Source: Bacteroidota bacterium
GTDB lineage: Bacteria > Bacteroidota > Bacteroidia > Cytophagales > Cyclobacteriaceae
Reading direction: 5' to 3'
DNA: 8,303 bases
NCBI GenBank assembly: GCA_027297025.1
Contig: JAPUIM010000157.1
Location: 1-8,303 of the forward strand
The notes beneath the pieces were generated by a model. It was not told the DNA's origin. It did not search any database and saw only the letters and a list, made by a program, of their open reading frames with translations. A program made the position numbers and the translations under genes. Positions within the stretch are counted from its first letter, which is position 1. Each line of letters starts with the position of its first letter. Of this stretch, positions 1 through 6,370 are shown one piece after another.

Positions 1-124
1 GAAATAATCGGAAAAATGTTCTGGTTTTGTAATCATGCAGCAATGATACAAAAATTTTATTCAGCTTTCATTCAGAAATGATGAAGATGAATGATAAAAG
101 GACTAAAGAGAAGTGGATATCAGG

Positions 125-229
125 ATGAGTATAAAAAGGCATTTAAAGCCACCAAAGAAAAAATATCATTCACAAACTGACCCACCTGATCCAGGAAAAA
201 TGAGTTCCACCGGATCAAATGATAAATAA
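125..229 (+). CDS. Doubtful small ORF, 34 residues, unknown
   Basis: An ATG opens a 34-codon frame ending in TAA. The predicted peptide is very basic at the front (lysine, arginine and histidine rich, with a PPKKK stretch) and polar at the end (TDPPDPG, then STGSNDK). It has no hydrophobic segment and no recognisable domain. The AGGA directly in front of the ATG is too close to act as a normal ribosome binding site, and I see no promoter for it. It is the only frame in the first 398 bases that resembles a possible gene, and a frame of this length can easily arise by chance. I list it only as a candidate. Confidence 0.15.
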   Translation: MSIKRHLKPPKKKYHSQTDPPDPGKMSSTGSNDK

Positions 230-398
230 ATAATCAATGGAATCTCTATATCCATAGTTAAGTTAAATAATTTCCCTTTCTACCTCAAGTCCACTAAAAT
301 AAATGAATTTCAATCCTATAATTGTAAGGATATTGTGCATATTTATATATGGGATTACAGCTATTGGAGGTCCTTAAATCAAAAAATTACCCACACCA
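230..398. other. Non-coding leader region upstream of the GH130 gene
   Basis: With the doubtful ORF set aside, bases 1-398 contain no supported gene on either strand. A 26-codon open stretch from the window edge stops at 79-81 and matches nothing I recognise. The 3' part, 230-398, is AT-rich and carries the predicted promoter at 321-351. A short imperfect inverted repeat (ATCCT at 313-317, AGGAT at 327-331) overlaps the -33 element and could be an operator half-site pair, but arms of 5 bp are weak evidence. Confidence 0.5.
321..351 (+). promoter_or_regulatory. Predicted Bacteroidota sigma-A promoter for the GH130 gene
   Basis: ATTG at 321-324 matches the -33 consensus TTTG at 3 of 4 bases. 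After exactly 19 bases, TATATATG at 344-351 matches the -7 consensus TAnnTTTG at 5 of 6 fixed bases. The spacing is the one known for the primary sigma factor of Bacteroidota. The transcript would start near 358, leaving a leader of about 40 nt before the ATG at 399. The match is by eye and the region is AT-rich, so a chance match is possible. Confidence 0.45.
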
Positions 399-1856
399 AT
401 GAGAATTAAAGTCGAAAGAAAACCCAACCGCTTTTATCCCGATAGCACTAGAACCATACTCCGCTTTTTTAATTATGGAGATAAAAGGGCCAAGGATTTA
501 ATCAAGAGAGTCATAGATCTGGATCCCGGGCAAATTTCAGGTTTCTTAAATATTGTGTTGACTAAGTTCGCTATTCGACACCGAAATTTGACCAAAATTC
601 TGACCAACCACTTTAATAATGTCAAACACTTATTGCCTAAAGGCAATGAAGCGAAAAAACTATCCAACCATGAAAAGCTTCTAATCGGCGCTTATTTCAC
701 CCTGGAATACTCCATGGAGTCGGCGGCATTTTTTAACCCATCCATTGTGGAAGCCCCTGATCAGTTTGGTTTGCTTCAAGGACAAACCCGGGTGATCTTA
801 AGTTTCAGGGCCATTGGGGAAGGGCATATTTCCTCTATAGTTTTTAGAATGGGGGTTGTTGACAGTGAAGGAAATTTTGAGTTTATGCCCTCCGGAGACC
901 GGATCGAAGAAGCAGCCATGATCAAACATCACACTTATAATAAGAAGAACTTCAATAAGAAGTTAAAGGAAATGCACGTTTCCAAGGAATTAACTTCTCA
1001 GGTGTTGAAAGATCTGGGCCCGGAATTTATGTATCCTGATTTAAAGCGGGCAGTAGATCATACCATTGAGAATAATACCCTCTCCATGGAAGAACAGGTG
1101 GATTTAAGGGAAATTATGTGGTTGGCGGATTCTCACTATGAAATCCATTTCTCATTGGACACGGATATTTCGGAAAGAGTGATCTTTCCGGTTTCGGATG
1201 CGGAACGAAATGGAATTGAAGATGCCCGGTTTGTAAAGTTTACCGATAACGGGAAAACTACCTATTATGCCACCTATACTGCTTATGATGGTCATGAGAT
1301 CCTGCCTAAATTATTGGTGACCCAAGATTTTTATAGCTTCAAGGTAAGGCCTATGCACGGTGCAGGAGCTCAAAATAAAAACCTGGCCCTTTTCCCACGC
1401 AAGATTAACGGTCAATATGCCATGCTGAGCCGTATCGATGGTATCAACAATTATATCGCCTTCTCCGACAACCTCACCATTTGGGAAAATCTAGTGATGA
1501 TGCAAACCCCAAAATATCCCTGGGAGTTTGTGCAGATTGGCAACTGCGGCTCACCTCTGGAAACCGAGAAAGGATGGCTGATCATTACCCATGGGGTAGG
1601 GCCTTTAAGGACCTATTGTCTGGGGGCCTCGCTATTTGATTTAAATGATCCAACCCGAGAACTGGGTAGACTAGAGGAGCCCCTTTTGGTACCCAGAGCG
1701 GATGAGATGGAAGGGTATGTGCCCAATGTGGTGTACTCTTGTGGCGCCATGATCTGCCGTGATCTGGTAATTATACCCTATGGTATGTCTGACTATGGAT
1801 CGAGTATAGTTACTGTTCCATTGAATGAGTTATTGAGTAAGATCATGAATGCCTAG
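399..1856 (+). CDS. Glycoside hydrolase family 130 protein (beta-mannoside phosphorylase or mannosidase)
   Basis: A 485-residue protein with features of the GH130 five-bladed beta-propeller. Known GH130 enzymes invert and phosphorolyse beta-mannosides to alpha-mannose 1-phosphate; some members hydrolyse instead. Visible motifs are FNPS at 112-115, an SFRAIGEGHISS segment at 135-146 followed by FR at 149-150, GIEDARF at 272-278, TYTAYDG at 292-298, FPRKINGQYAMLSR at 332-345, GNCGSPLETEKGW at 381-393, and a final VPNVVYSCG/YGMSDYGSS block at 441-469. By analogy Asp275 in the EDAR motif is the likely catalytic acid (the family more often has EDPR). Ser344 sits where many phosphorylases have His in an LHR motif, so phosphorylase versus hydrolase is open. 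The protein is longer than the usual 300-400 residues because of an N-terminal helical region (about 28-110) and a helical insert (about 165-245). There is no signal peptide, so it is probably cytosolic. The start is fixed by an in-frame stop at 375-377 and by the typical opening MRIKVERKP. It converges on, and overlaps by 3 bp, a glycosyltransferase gene. Exact substrate is unknown. Confidence 0.88.
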   Translation: MRIKVERKPNRFYPDSTRTILRFFNYGDKRAKDLIKRVIDLDPGQISGFLNIVLTKFAIRHRNLTKILTNHFNNVKHLLPKGNEAKKLSNHEKLLIGAYFTLEYSMESAAFFNPSIVEAPDQFGLLQGQTRVILSFRAIGEGHISSIVFRMGVVDSEGNFEFMPSGDRIEEAAMIKHHTYNKKNFNKKLKEMHVSKELTSQVLKDLGPEFMYPDLKRAVDHTIENNTLSMEEQVDLREIMWLADSHYEIHFSLDTDISERVIFPVSDAERNGIEDARFVKFTDNGKTTYYATYTAYDGHEILPKLLVTQDFYSFKVRPMHGAGAQNKNLALFPRKINGQYAMLSRIDGINNYIAFSDNLTIWENLVMMQTPKYPWEFVQIGNCGSPLETEKGWLIITHGVGPLRTYCLGASLFDLNDPTRELGRLEEPLLVPRADEMEGYVPNVVYSCGAMICRDLVIIPYGMSDYGSSIVTVPLNELLSKIMNA

Positions 1857-2860
1857 TTAAGGATCATATGGTATAATTTGATATAATCATCAACCATTTT
1901 GTCTTGACTAAATTGAGAAATTGCCCATTCTCGGCAATCCTTACGTTTTAAATCATTTAACTGCTTAAACCTGTCCATCGCTTGGTCTACATTTTTTACC
2001 AAGTAACCTGTTTTGTTTTCCAGTATTAATTCGGGCATGGAACCTTTATTAAATGCAACTACCGGTGTACCACACAACATGGATTCCACTACGCTCAACC
2101 CAAAGGGCTCTTCAAAATTGATGGGATGCAATAGGGCATAAGCCCCACCCAATACCTCATCCCTCTTTTTGGGGCCAGAATTTCCGATATATTGAATCCT
2201 GTCATCCTCCAGGTAGGGGGCTACCTTTTCCTGAAAGTATTCTTCATCCTGAATTAAGCCGGAAATGATCAATTTCATTCCTGTCTTTTTAGCAATTTGA
2301 ATTGCTTCATAAACACCCTTGTCATGATGGATCCTGCCAAAAAACAACAGGTAATCCCCAGTATTGGGATTGAATGTAAAATCTTCCACTTTGAGGCCGT
2401 TATATACGGTAGCCATATATTTTAACTGGGGGCTGCGGTCGGCATTGCTGATGGAAACGTAATAATTGGTGTCATTGTATTTTTTGTATACCGGAATTAT
2501 AGAAGGCGACGAAAACCCATGGATAGTGGTGAGCATCGGAGTATTGATCAACCGGGAATAGGTGAGGGGCAGGAAATCAAAGTGATTGTGAATGATATCA
2601 AATTGGCCAGCCATTTCCATCAAATGACTAATGTGCAAACATTCGTATACTTTGGGGTTGGAATCCGGATCTTCTTCATAAGACCGGTCACAGACGAATT
2701 GCAGTGTACCTTGAGTGAGGGAATCACCGGTGGCAAATAAAGTCACCTCCAAACCTCGCTTAACTAGCCCTTCGGTGATATTGGAAGCCACCTGTTCCCA
2801 AGGTCCGTATTTACGGGGTGGAGAACGCCACGCCACCGGAGATAAGACCGCAACTCTCAT
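1853..2860 (-). CDS. GT4-family glycosyltransferase, 335 residues
   Basis: A complete GT-B fold glycosyltransferase of family GT4, which transfers a sugar from a nucleotide-sugar donor with retention of configuration. The N-terminal acceptor half begins MRVAVLSPVAW and has YGPWEQVASNITEGL at 18-32, HNHFD at 91-95, TTIHG at 111-115 and ISNADR at 137-142. The C-terminal donor half has FFGRIHHDKG at 173-182, with Arg176 and Lys181 placed to bind the donor phosphates, and an intact E-x7-E motif with Glu251 and Glu259, followed by CGTPVVAFNKGSMPELI at 263-279. There is no signal peptide or membrane helix, so it is cytosolic or peripheral. It follows the larger glycosyltransferase gene by 23 bp, so the two are almost certainly co-transcribed. 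An AGGAAAAG stretch a few bases before the ATG is a plausible ribosome binding site, unusual among genes here. Donor and acceptor cannot be read from sequence; the GH130 neighbour suggests a mannosyl donor (inference). Confidence 0.9.
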   Translation of the reverse strand: MRVAVLSPVAWRSPPRKYGPWEQVASNITEGLVKRGLEVTLFATGDSLTQGTLQFVCDRSYEEDPDSNPKVYECLHISHLMEMAGQFDIIHNHFDFLPLTYSRLINTPMLTTIHGFSSPSIIPVYKKYNDTNYYVSISNADRSPQLKYMATVYNGLKVEDFTFNPNTGDYLLFFGRIHHDKGVYEAIQIAKKTGMKLIISGLIQDEEYFQEKVAPYLEDDRIQYIGNSGPKKRDEVLGGAYALLHPINFEEPFGLSVVESMLCGTPVVAFNKGSMPELILENKTGYLVKNVDQAMDRFKQLNDLKRKDCREWAISQFSQDKMVDDYIKLYHMILN

Positions 2861-2883
2861 TATGGCTTTTCCTGCTCACCCAT
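2861..2883 (-). promoter_or_regulatory. Intercistronic spacer with SD-like AGGAAAAG and 7-codon minigene
   Basis: Read on the minus strand, the stop of the large glycosyltransferase (TAA) is followed at once by ATG. This opens a 7-codon frame, MGEQEKP, whose TAA overlaps the ATG of the downstream glycosyltransferase as TAATG. The same spacer holds AGGAAAAG at SD distance from the downstream start. The layout fits translational coupling or re-initiation between the two genes. The minigene itself may be accidental. Confidence 0.35.
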
Positions 2884-5217
2884 TTAAACTGGGGTCTGGG
2901 GAGTTTTTATGTTCTCTACCTTTGTTTTAGTCTGAGTTGAATATTTGGATGAATCTTCCACTAGAATTTTTTTCTTCCGTTTTCCGAATTCATGTTCAAG
3001 TTCAATAGCATTCAATACTGTCATATGTGATATTAAATAGGCCAATGTACTCTCAGCACCTTGGTTTCTATTTACTCCGTATGACTCCAGTCCATCACAA
3101 CATCCCTTGGTCTCATGATCAAATAATGGCACCCTCAAATCATTTTCCCCATAAAACCAGGTAAAGGTCTGGAACATTTTTTTTATATAACCTTTCTTTT
3201 TAAGTACTTGGTAGGACTTGTAGTACAATAAAACCATAATCATTACATCGGTGGCTTGTTGTGCATATTGGGCCCTCTTTCCGTTTCTGGGATACCACCC
3301 ATTAGACCCTACCGGAGCAAAATAACCATCCTTGAGGGTGACTCCTTCCAAAAATTTGGTGGACTCTTCTGCTACTTGCAAAAATTGTTGGTTTCCGGTT
3401 ATTTCTGCTGTACTAAACAAAGCCAGTGGAATAATGCCATTATCATAGGTCAACTCATCTTCAAACCACTTCCAATCCTCGGAACTATGCATATAATATT
3501 GGTCTACTAAAGAAAGAGACAGTTTATCTAATAACTGGATCATTTTTTCATCGGATTGAAAACGATGAAGATAATGGCAAATTCCGTTGATGGTATTGGC
3601 TATACCTCTAATACTATTCAAGTTTTCAAAATTAGCACTTGCCTTTTTGAATATTTCCAGACCTAATTGGAAATAAGCGTCATTGGGCGAAAATCGGATC
3701 AAATAGCCTAAAGCCCAAATGGTACGGCCAAAGGCGTCTTCAGAACCTTCTTCATCCAGGAACCTTCTATCAAAACTCAAGAAATTCCTAAAGGTTCCTT
3801 TCACATTCTGCATATAGTGAATATAGCTAAAATACACCGGCATCAATTCCAACGCCTCCTCATTTTTAGTCCTGCGATAAGCCATCAACGCTGCAAACAA
3901 AGCCCTGGCATTATCATCCAGGCAATAACCCTCCTTTAAATTGGGTATTCCGTATTTAGCATGTTGCACGATTCCCGTATCATCGGTCAATCGCTTTAGA
4001 TGGTTCAAGCTTAAGGTTGGTATCAAGGCGGGGTCTATGAAAGTAGTTTTTCCCTGAACCTGAGGACTGTATTTTTCTACTGCTTCATTGCATAATTTCA
4101 AATACTGTTTTCCGATCAAACTCCACTTAAGGTGTTTTCCATAATCCAATGCCCGGGCTTTTAATTTATTGAGTTTGGCTGGATGGTCAAGTAGGTCGTT
4201 GAGAATATCCGCTAATTGATCGGAATCCTTAAAGTCAAATAGCTCTCCGATTCCCTGGGACAATAATTCTTTAGCATGCCAATAGGGGGTGGAGACTACC
4301 GCAGCTCCCGCTCCTATAGCATAAGACAGCGTCCCACTGGTGATTTGGGCATGATTGATGTAGGGTGTCACATATATGTCAGCGGCGGAGAGGTATTGAA
4401 ACAAGATTTCCTCAGAAACGAACTGTTTGATGAAATACACATGATTTTCCAGCTTTTTTTGTCGTACCAACAATCTCAACTTTTGTCTGTAAGATTCTCC
4501 CGTAGACAGTAATACACTGGGATGCGTATTGCCCAGTATCAGATAAATGACTTCAGGATGCTTTCCTACTACCTGGGGCAGGGCATTGATCACCGTCTCG
4601 ATCCCCTTATTTCTGCCTAATAAACCAAAAGTGAATAGTACCTTTCTATTCTTGAGGTTAAATTTTTTCTTGAATTGAGGAGGAGGGGAGTTCTTATACT
4701 CCGGCACACCGTGTTCGATCAGGGAGATTTTTTCCTCGGGTATACGGTAAATATTCTTGAGGAACTCTATTCCCAGTTTGCTCATCACCACCATTTTTTG
4801 AGCGTTTTTTCCTATTTCCTGAATAATGGATTTTTCCAGGAAATTGGGGTGCTCCAAAATGGTATGGAAGGTGACTATCAGGGGTACTTGAAGCCGGTGA
4901 ATAAAAGGAAGTATATATACCCCACTTTCTCCCCCAAATATTCCAAACTCATGCTCCAAGATACATAAACGGCTTTCGCCGAAATTGATAAAGTCGGCGG
5001 CCCGGGTGTAATCCCGTTGGTCTTCTTGCACTATGATGAATTTTACCTCAGGAGCGTAGTTATATTGGGTTAAATTATTGTTGATGGCAACCACATCCAC
5101 CAAAGATTCCAAAGATCCTTTGTGATTTTTTGGAACAATAGATCTTGCCAAATTTCGGGTAAACGTACCGATGCCACATTGCCGGGGCGGATAGGTGCCA
5201 ATAAGTGCGATTTTCAT
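2884..5217 (-). CDS. Two-domain protein: GT4 glycosyltransferase fused to a six-hairpin-like (alpha/alpha) domain
   Basis: A 777-residue protein. Residues 1-375 form a GT-B glycosyltransferase of the GT4 type: MKIALIGTYPP start, GIGTFTRNL at 15-23, LEHEFGIFGG at 87-96, TFHT at 116-119, FTFGLLGRNKG at 195-205 (Arg202 and Lys204 placed for donor phosphates), and TSGTLSYAIGAG at 293-304. The usual E-x7-E pair is absent; its positions fall about at Gln291 and Tyr299. After a linker, residues 395-740 look like a repeated-helix barrel of the six-hairpin glycosidase type, with YCLDDNARAL at 431-440, DWKWFEDELTYDNG at 581-594, a YAQQATDV segment at 651-658, and CDGLESYGVNRNQGAEST at 707-724. Acidic residues such as Asp434, Asp435, Glu586, Asp587, Asp592 and Glu722 could form an active site, but I do not recognise an exact family. 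The tail after 745 is lysine-rich and polar. No signal peptide or membrane helix is visible. It is the first gene of a two-gene operon. Function is probably glycan or glycoconjugate synthesis, with the C-terminal domain trimming or modifying the product (inference). Confidence 0.88.
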   Translation of the reverse strand: MKIALIGTYPPRQCGIGTFTRNLARSIVPKNHKGSLESLVDVVAINNNLTQYNYAPEVKFIIVQEDQRDYTRAADFINFGESRLCILEHEFGIFGGESGVYILPFIHRLQVPLIVTFHTILEHPNFLEKSIIQEIGKNAQKMVVMSKLGIEFLKNIYRIPEEKISLIEHGVPEYKNSPPPQFKKKFNLKNRKVLFTFGLLGRNKGIETVINALPQVVGKHPEVIYLILGNTHPSVLLSTGESYRQKLRLLVRQKKLENHVYFIKQFVSEEILFQYLSAADIYVTPYINHAQITSGTLSYAIGAGAAVVSTPYWHAKELLSQGIGELFDFKDSDQLADILNDLLDHPAKLNKLKARALDYGKHLKWSLIGKQYLKLCNEAVEKYSPQVQGKTTFIDPALIPTLSLNHLKRLTDDTGIVQHAKYGIPNLKEGYCLDDNARALFAALMAYRRTKNEEALELMPVYFSYIHYMQNVKGTFRNFLSFDRRFLDEEGSEDAFGRTIWALGYLIRFSPNDAYFQLGLEIFKKASANFENLNSIRGIANTINGICHYLHRFQSDEKMIQLLDKLSLSLVDQYYMHSSEDWKWFEDELTYDNGIIPLALFSTAEITGNQQFLQVAEESTKFLEGVTLKDGYFAPVGSNGWYPRNGKRAQYAQQATDVMIMVLLYYKSYQVLKKKGYIKKMFQTFTWFYGENDLRVPLFDHETKGCCDGLESYGVNRNQGAESTLAYLISHMTVLNAIELEHEFGKRKKKILVEDSSKYSTQTKTKVENIKTPQTPV

Positions 5218-5242
5218 AGCTGAGAGAAGTTGTGGTTTAGGG

Positions 5243-5273
5243 CCAATTAAATAAATCCTTAAATATTTCCAAT
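5243..5273 (-). promoter_or_regulatory. Weak candidate promoter of the glycosyltransferase operon
   Basis: On the minus strand ATTG (plus bases 5270-5273) lies exactly 19 bases before TTAATTGG (plus bases 5243-5250). This matches the Bacteroidota pattern at 3 of 4 bases at -33 but only 4 of 6 at -7. A start near 5236 would leave a leader of about 18 nt before the ATG at 5217. The 12-bp palindrome at 5273-5284 touches the -33 element, which would suit a repressor or activator site. The match is weak and other promoters in this AT-rich region cannot be excluded. Confidence 0.2.
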
Positions 5274-5284
5274 GACCTAGGTCA
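5273..5284. promoter_or_regulatory. Perfect 12-bp palindrome TGACCTAGGTCA, candidate operator
   Basis: TGACCTAGGTCA is its own reverse complement. It sits 56 bp upstream of the glycosyltransferase operon start and about 150 bp upstream of the divergent AraC-type gene, in a region with no coding capacity. GC-containing symmetry stands out against the AT-rich background. A dimeric regulator is the natural reader. No protein can be assigned from sequence; AraC proteins more often bind direct repeats, so the neighbour is not the automatic candidate. Confidence 0.35.
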
Positions 5285-5303
5285 GTTAAAAAGATGAAAT
5301 TAA

Positions 5304-5321
5304 TAATTACTCCTGTAATTA
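5304..5321. promoter_or_regulatory. Inverted repeat TAATTAC-4-GTAATTA, candidate operator
   Basis: Two perfect 7-bp arms, TAATTAC and GTAATTA, flank TCCT. It lies 19 bp from the 12-bp palindrome, in the middle of the divergent intergenic region. It overlaps an imperfect direct repeat, ATTAATAATT at 5299-5308 and ATTAAAATAATT at 5318-5329, about two helical turns apart, a spacing that AraC-family regulators commonly use. The region is AT-rich, so chance symmetry is a real alternative. Confidence 0.25.
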
Positions 5322-5432
5322 AAATAATTCTTACAGACCTTGGATTAAGTTACTACTAATTTTGGTCTTATTATCTAATAGCCCTTTTTTAATGGTTTGA
5401 CTATATTCACATCAGTTTCAATCATATCCACC

Positions 5433-6305
5433 ATGCCCAAAACAGCACTTCCCGATCTACCCAGTTATAATTATTGGGAGTTAGCTAGCCATAAAAAAAT
5501 ACACGCAGTCAAATATATTGTCCGAACGGATGATGAAGCTCGAGGATTGAGTGTTCACCGGATCGATCATTATGCTATCCGCTGGGTTGTCAAAGGGCAG
5601 GGGCAAATCCTGATCAATAATATTCCTATGGAATTGAAGCCCAATTTAATCTTTATGGGCAACCCTTCCCAGACCACTCAATATTTAATCGCCGACGATC
5701 AGGAGGTAGAGGTATATATAATTGCCTTCACCCAGGAATTAATTGGTTTGATGAATCTGGAAAAGGAAGCCATTACCTTGATTTATGATCTTTCCAATCG
5801 AATGGAAATCTATCCCAATGATTATCAAAAGGAGGCCCTTAAAAGCCTATTTGAGTTAACAATATTGGAGTTCAATCAAGGCGAAGGCCCACTGCGGGAA
5901 CGTATCCTGGCGTCTCTGGTAAAAGCCATACTCCAATACCTTTTTCGTCTAAAATCACATATTAAGATAGATAAGAAGAATCAAAATTATTTAATTATTT
6001 ATACCAAGTTCCTGTTTTTGTTGGACCAGCATTTTCGTGAAAAACATATGGTTACTGATTATTCACAGGAGATGTTTACCACTGAAAAAAGATTGAACAG
6101 GGCTTGTAAGTCTCTCACAAATCTTTCCGCAGGCAAGGTTATCCAGAAACGATTGGACGTTGAAGCCAAACGATTACTTTATTTCAGAGATGATAGTGTG
6201 AAAGAAATTGGCTATCAATTGGGATTCAAAGACGCCGCTCATTTTAACAAGTTCTTTAAAAATTTGAATGGAGTTTCACCTGGTGTATTTCGTAAAATTT
6301 TATAA
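5433..6305 (+). CDS. AraC-family transcriptional regulator with N-terminal cupin-like sensor domain
   Basis: A DNA-binding regulator of about 290 residues. Using the ATG at 5433 as residue 1, residues about 34-95 have the pattern of the small beta-barrel sensor domain of AraC proteins (RGLSVHRIDHYAIRWVVKGQG, here spanning about 37-57). A helical linker follows. The C-terminal domain has two helix-turn-helix units, at about 208-235 and 255-277. The second reads SVKEIGYQLGFKDAAHFNKF and then FFKNLNGVSPGVFRK, which closely fits the AraC signature. The frame can be extended 12 codons to a TTG at 5397, but those codons look unstructured and ATG is the commoner start, so I prefer 5433. No SD sequence is seen at either. 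The gene is divergent from the glycosyltransferase operon with two inverted repeats between, making it a candidate regulator of that operon and perhaps of the GH130 gene (inference). The effector is unknown. Confidence 0.88.
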   Translation: MPKTALPDLPSYNYWELASHKKIHAVKYIVRTDDEARGLSVHRIDHYAIRWVVKGQGQILINNIPMELKPNLIFMGNPSQTTQYLIADDQEVEVYIIAFTQELIGLMNLEKEAITLIYDLSNRMEIYPNDYQKEALKSLFELTILEFNQGEGPLRERILASLVKAILQYLFRLKSHIKIDKKNQNYLIIYTKFLFLLDQHFREKHMVTDYSQEMFTTEKRLNRACKSLTNLSAGKVIQKRLDVEAKRLLYFRDDSVKEIGYQLGFKDAAHFNKFFKNLNGVSPGVFRKIL

Positions 6306-6319
6306 CAAAAATAATCCTT

Positions 6320-6354
6320 GAGTTCATAATGATGAATTTGGAATTTATGAACTC
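6320..6354. terminator. Stem-loop between convergent genes, probable terminator
   Basis: GAGTTCATAA at 6320-6329 pairs perfectly with TTATGAACTC at 6345-6354 across a 15-nt loop. It lies in the 65-bp gap between the ends of the AraC-type gene and the small membrane protein gene. For minus-strand transcription the stem is followed within a few bases by a U-rich run (complement of 6307-6313), which suits intrinsic termination of the small gene. For plus-strand transcription no clear U-tract follows, so it may slow or stabilise that transcript's end instead. The large loop and AT-rich stem lower confidence. Confidence 0.45.
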
Positions 6355-6370
6355 TACAGAATCAACCGGA

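Noticed and set aside
1..81. 26-codon open stretch from the window edge ending in TGA
   Set aside because: Too short to judge, with no recognisable C-terminal motif and no link to a known family.
182..217. Near-repeat CCACCTGATCC and CCACCGGATCA
   Set aside because: Only two short, imperfect copies; no array or further units, so it is not a meaningful repeat.
366..370. GGAGG as a Shine-Dalgarno site for the GH130 gene
   Set aside because: It is 28 bases before the ATG, too far to act on it, and no in-frame start lies closer because of the stop at 375-377.
2519..4968. Several plus-strand frames of 70-100 codons inside the glycosyltransferase genes
   Set aside because: They lie antisense to well-supported coding sequence, show no protein-like motifs and have no start signals.
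5397..5432. TTG start extending the AraC-type regulator by 12 codons
   Set aside because: The extra residues are unlike the start of an AraC sensor domain, no ribosome binding site supports TTG, and the ATG at 5433 gives a normal length of 290.
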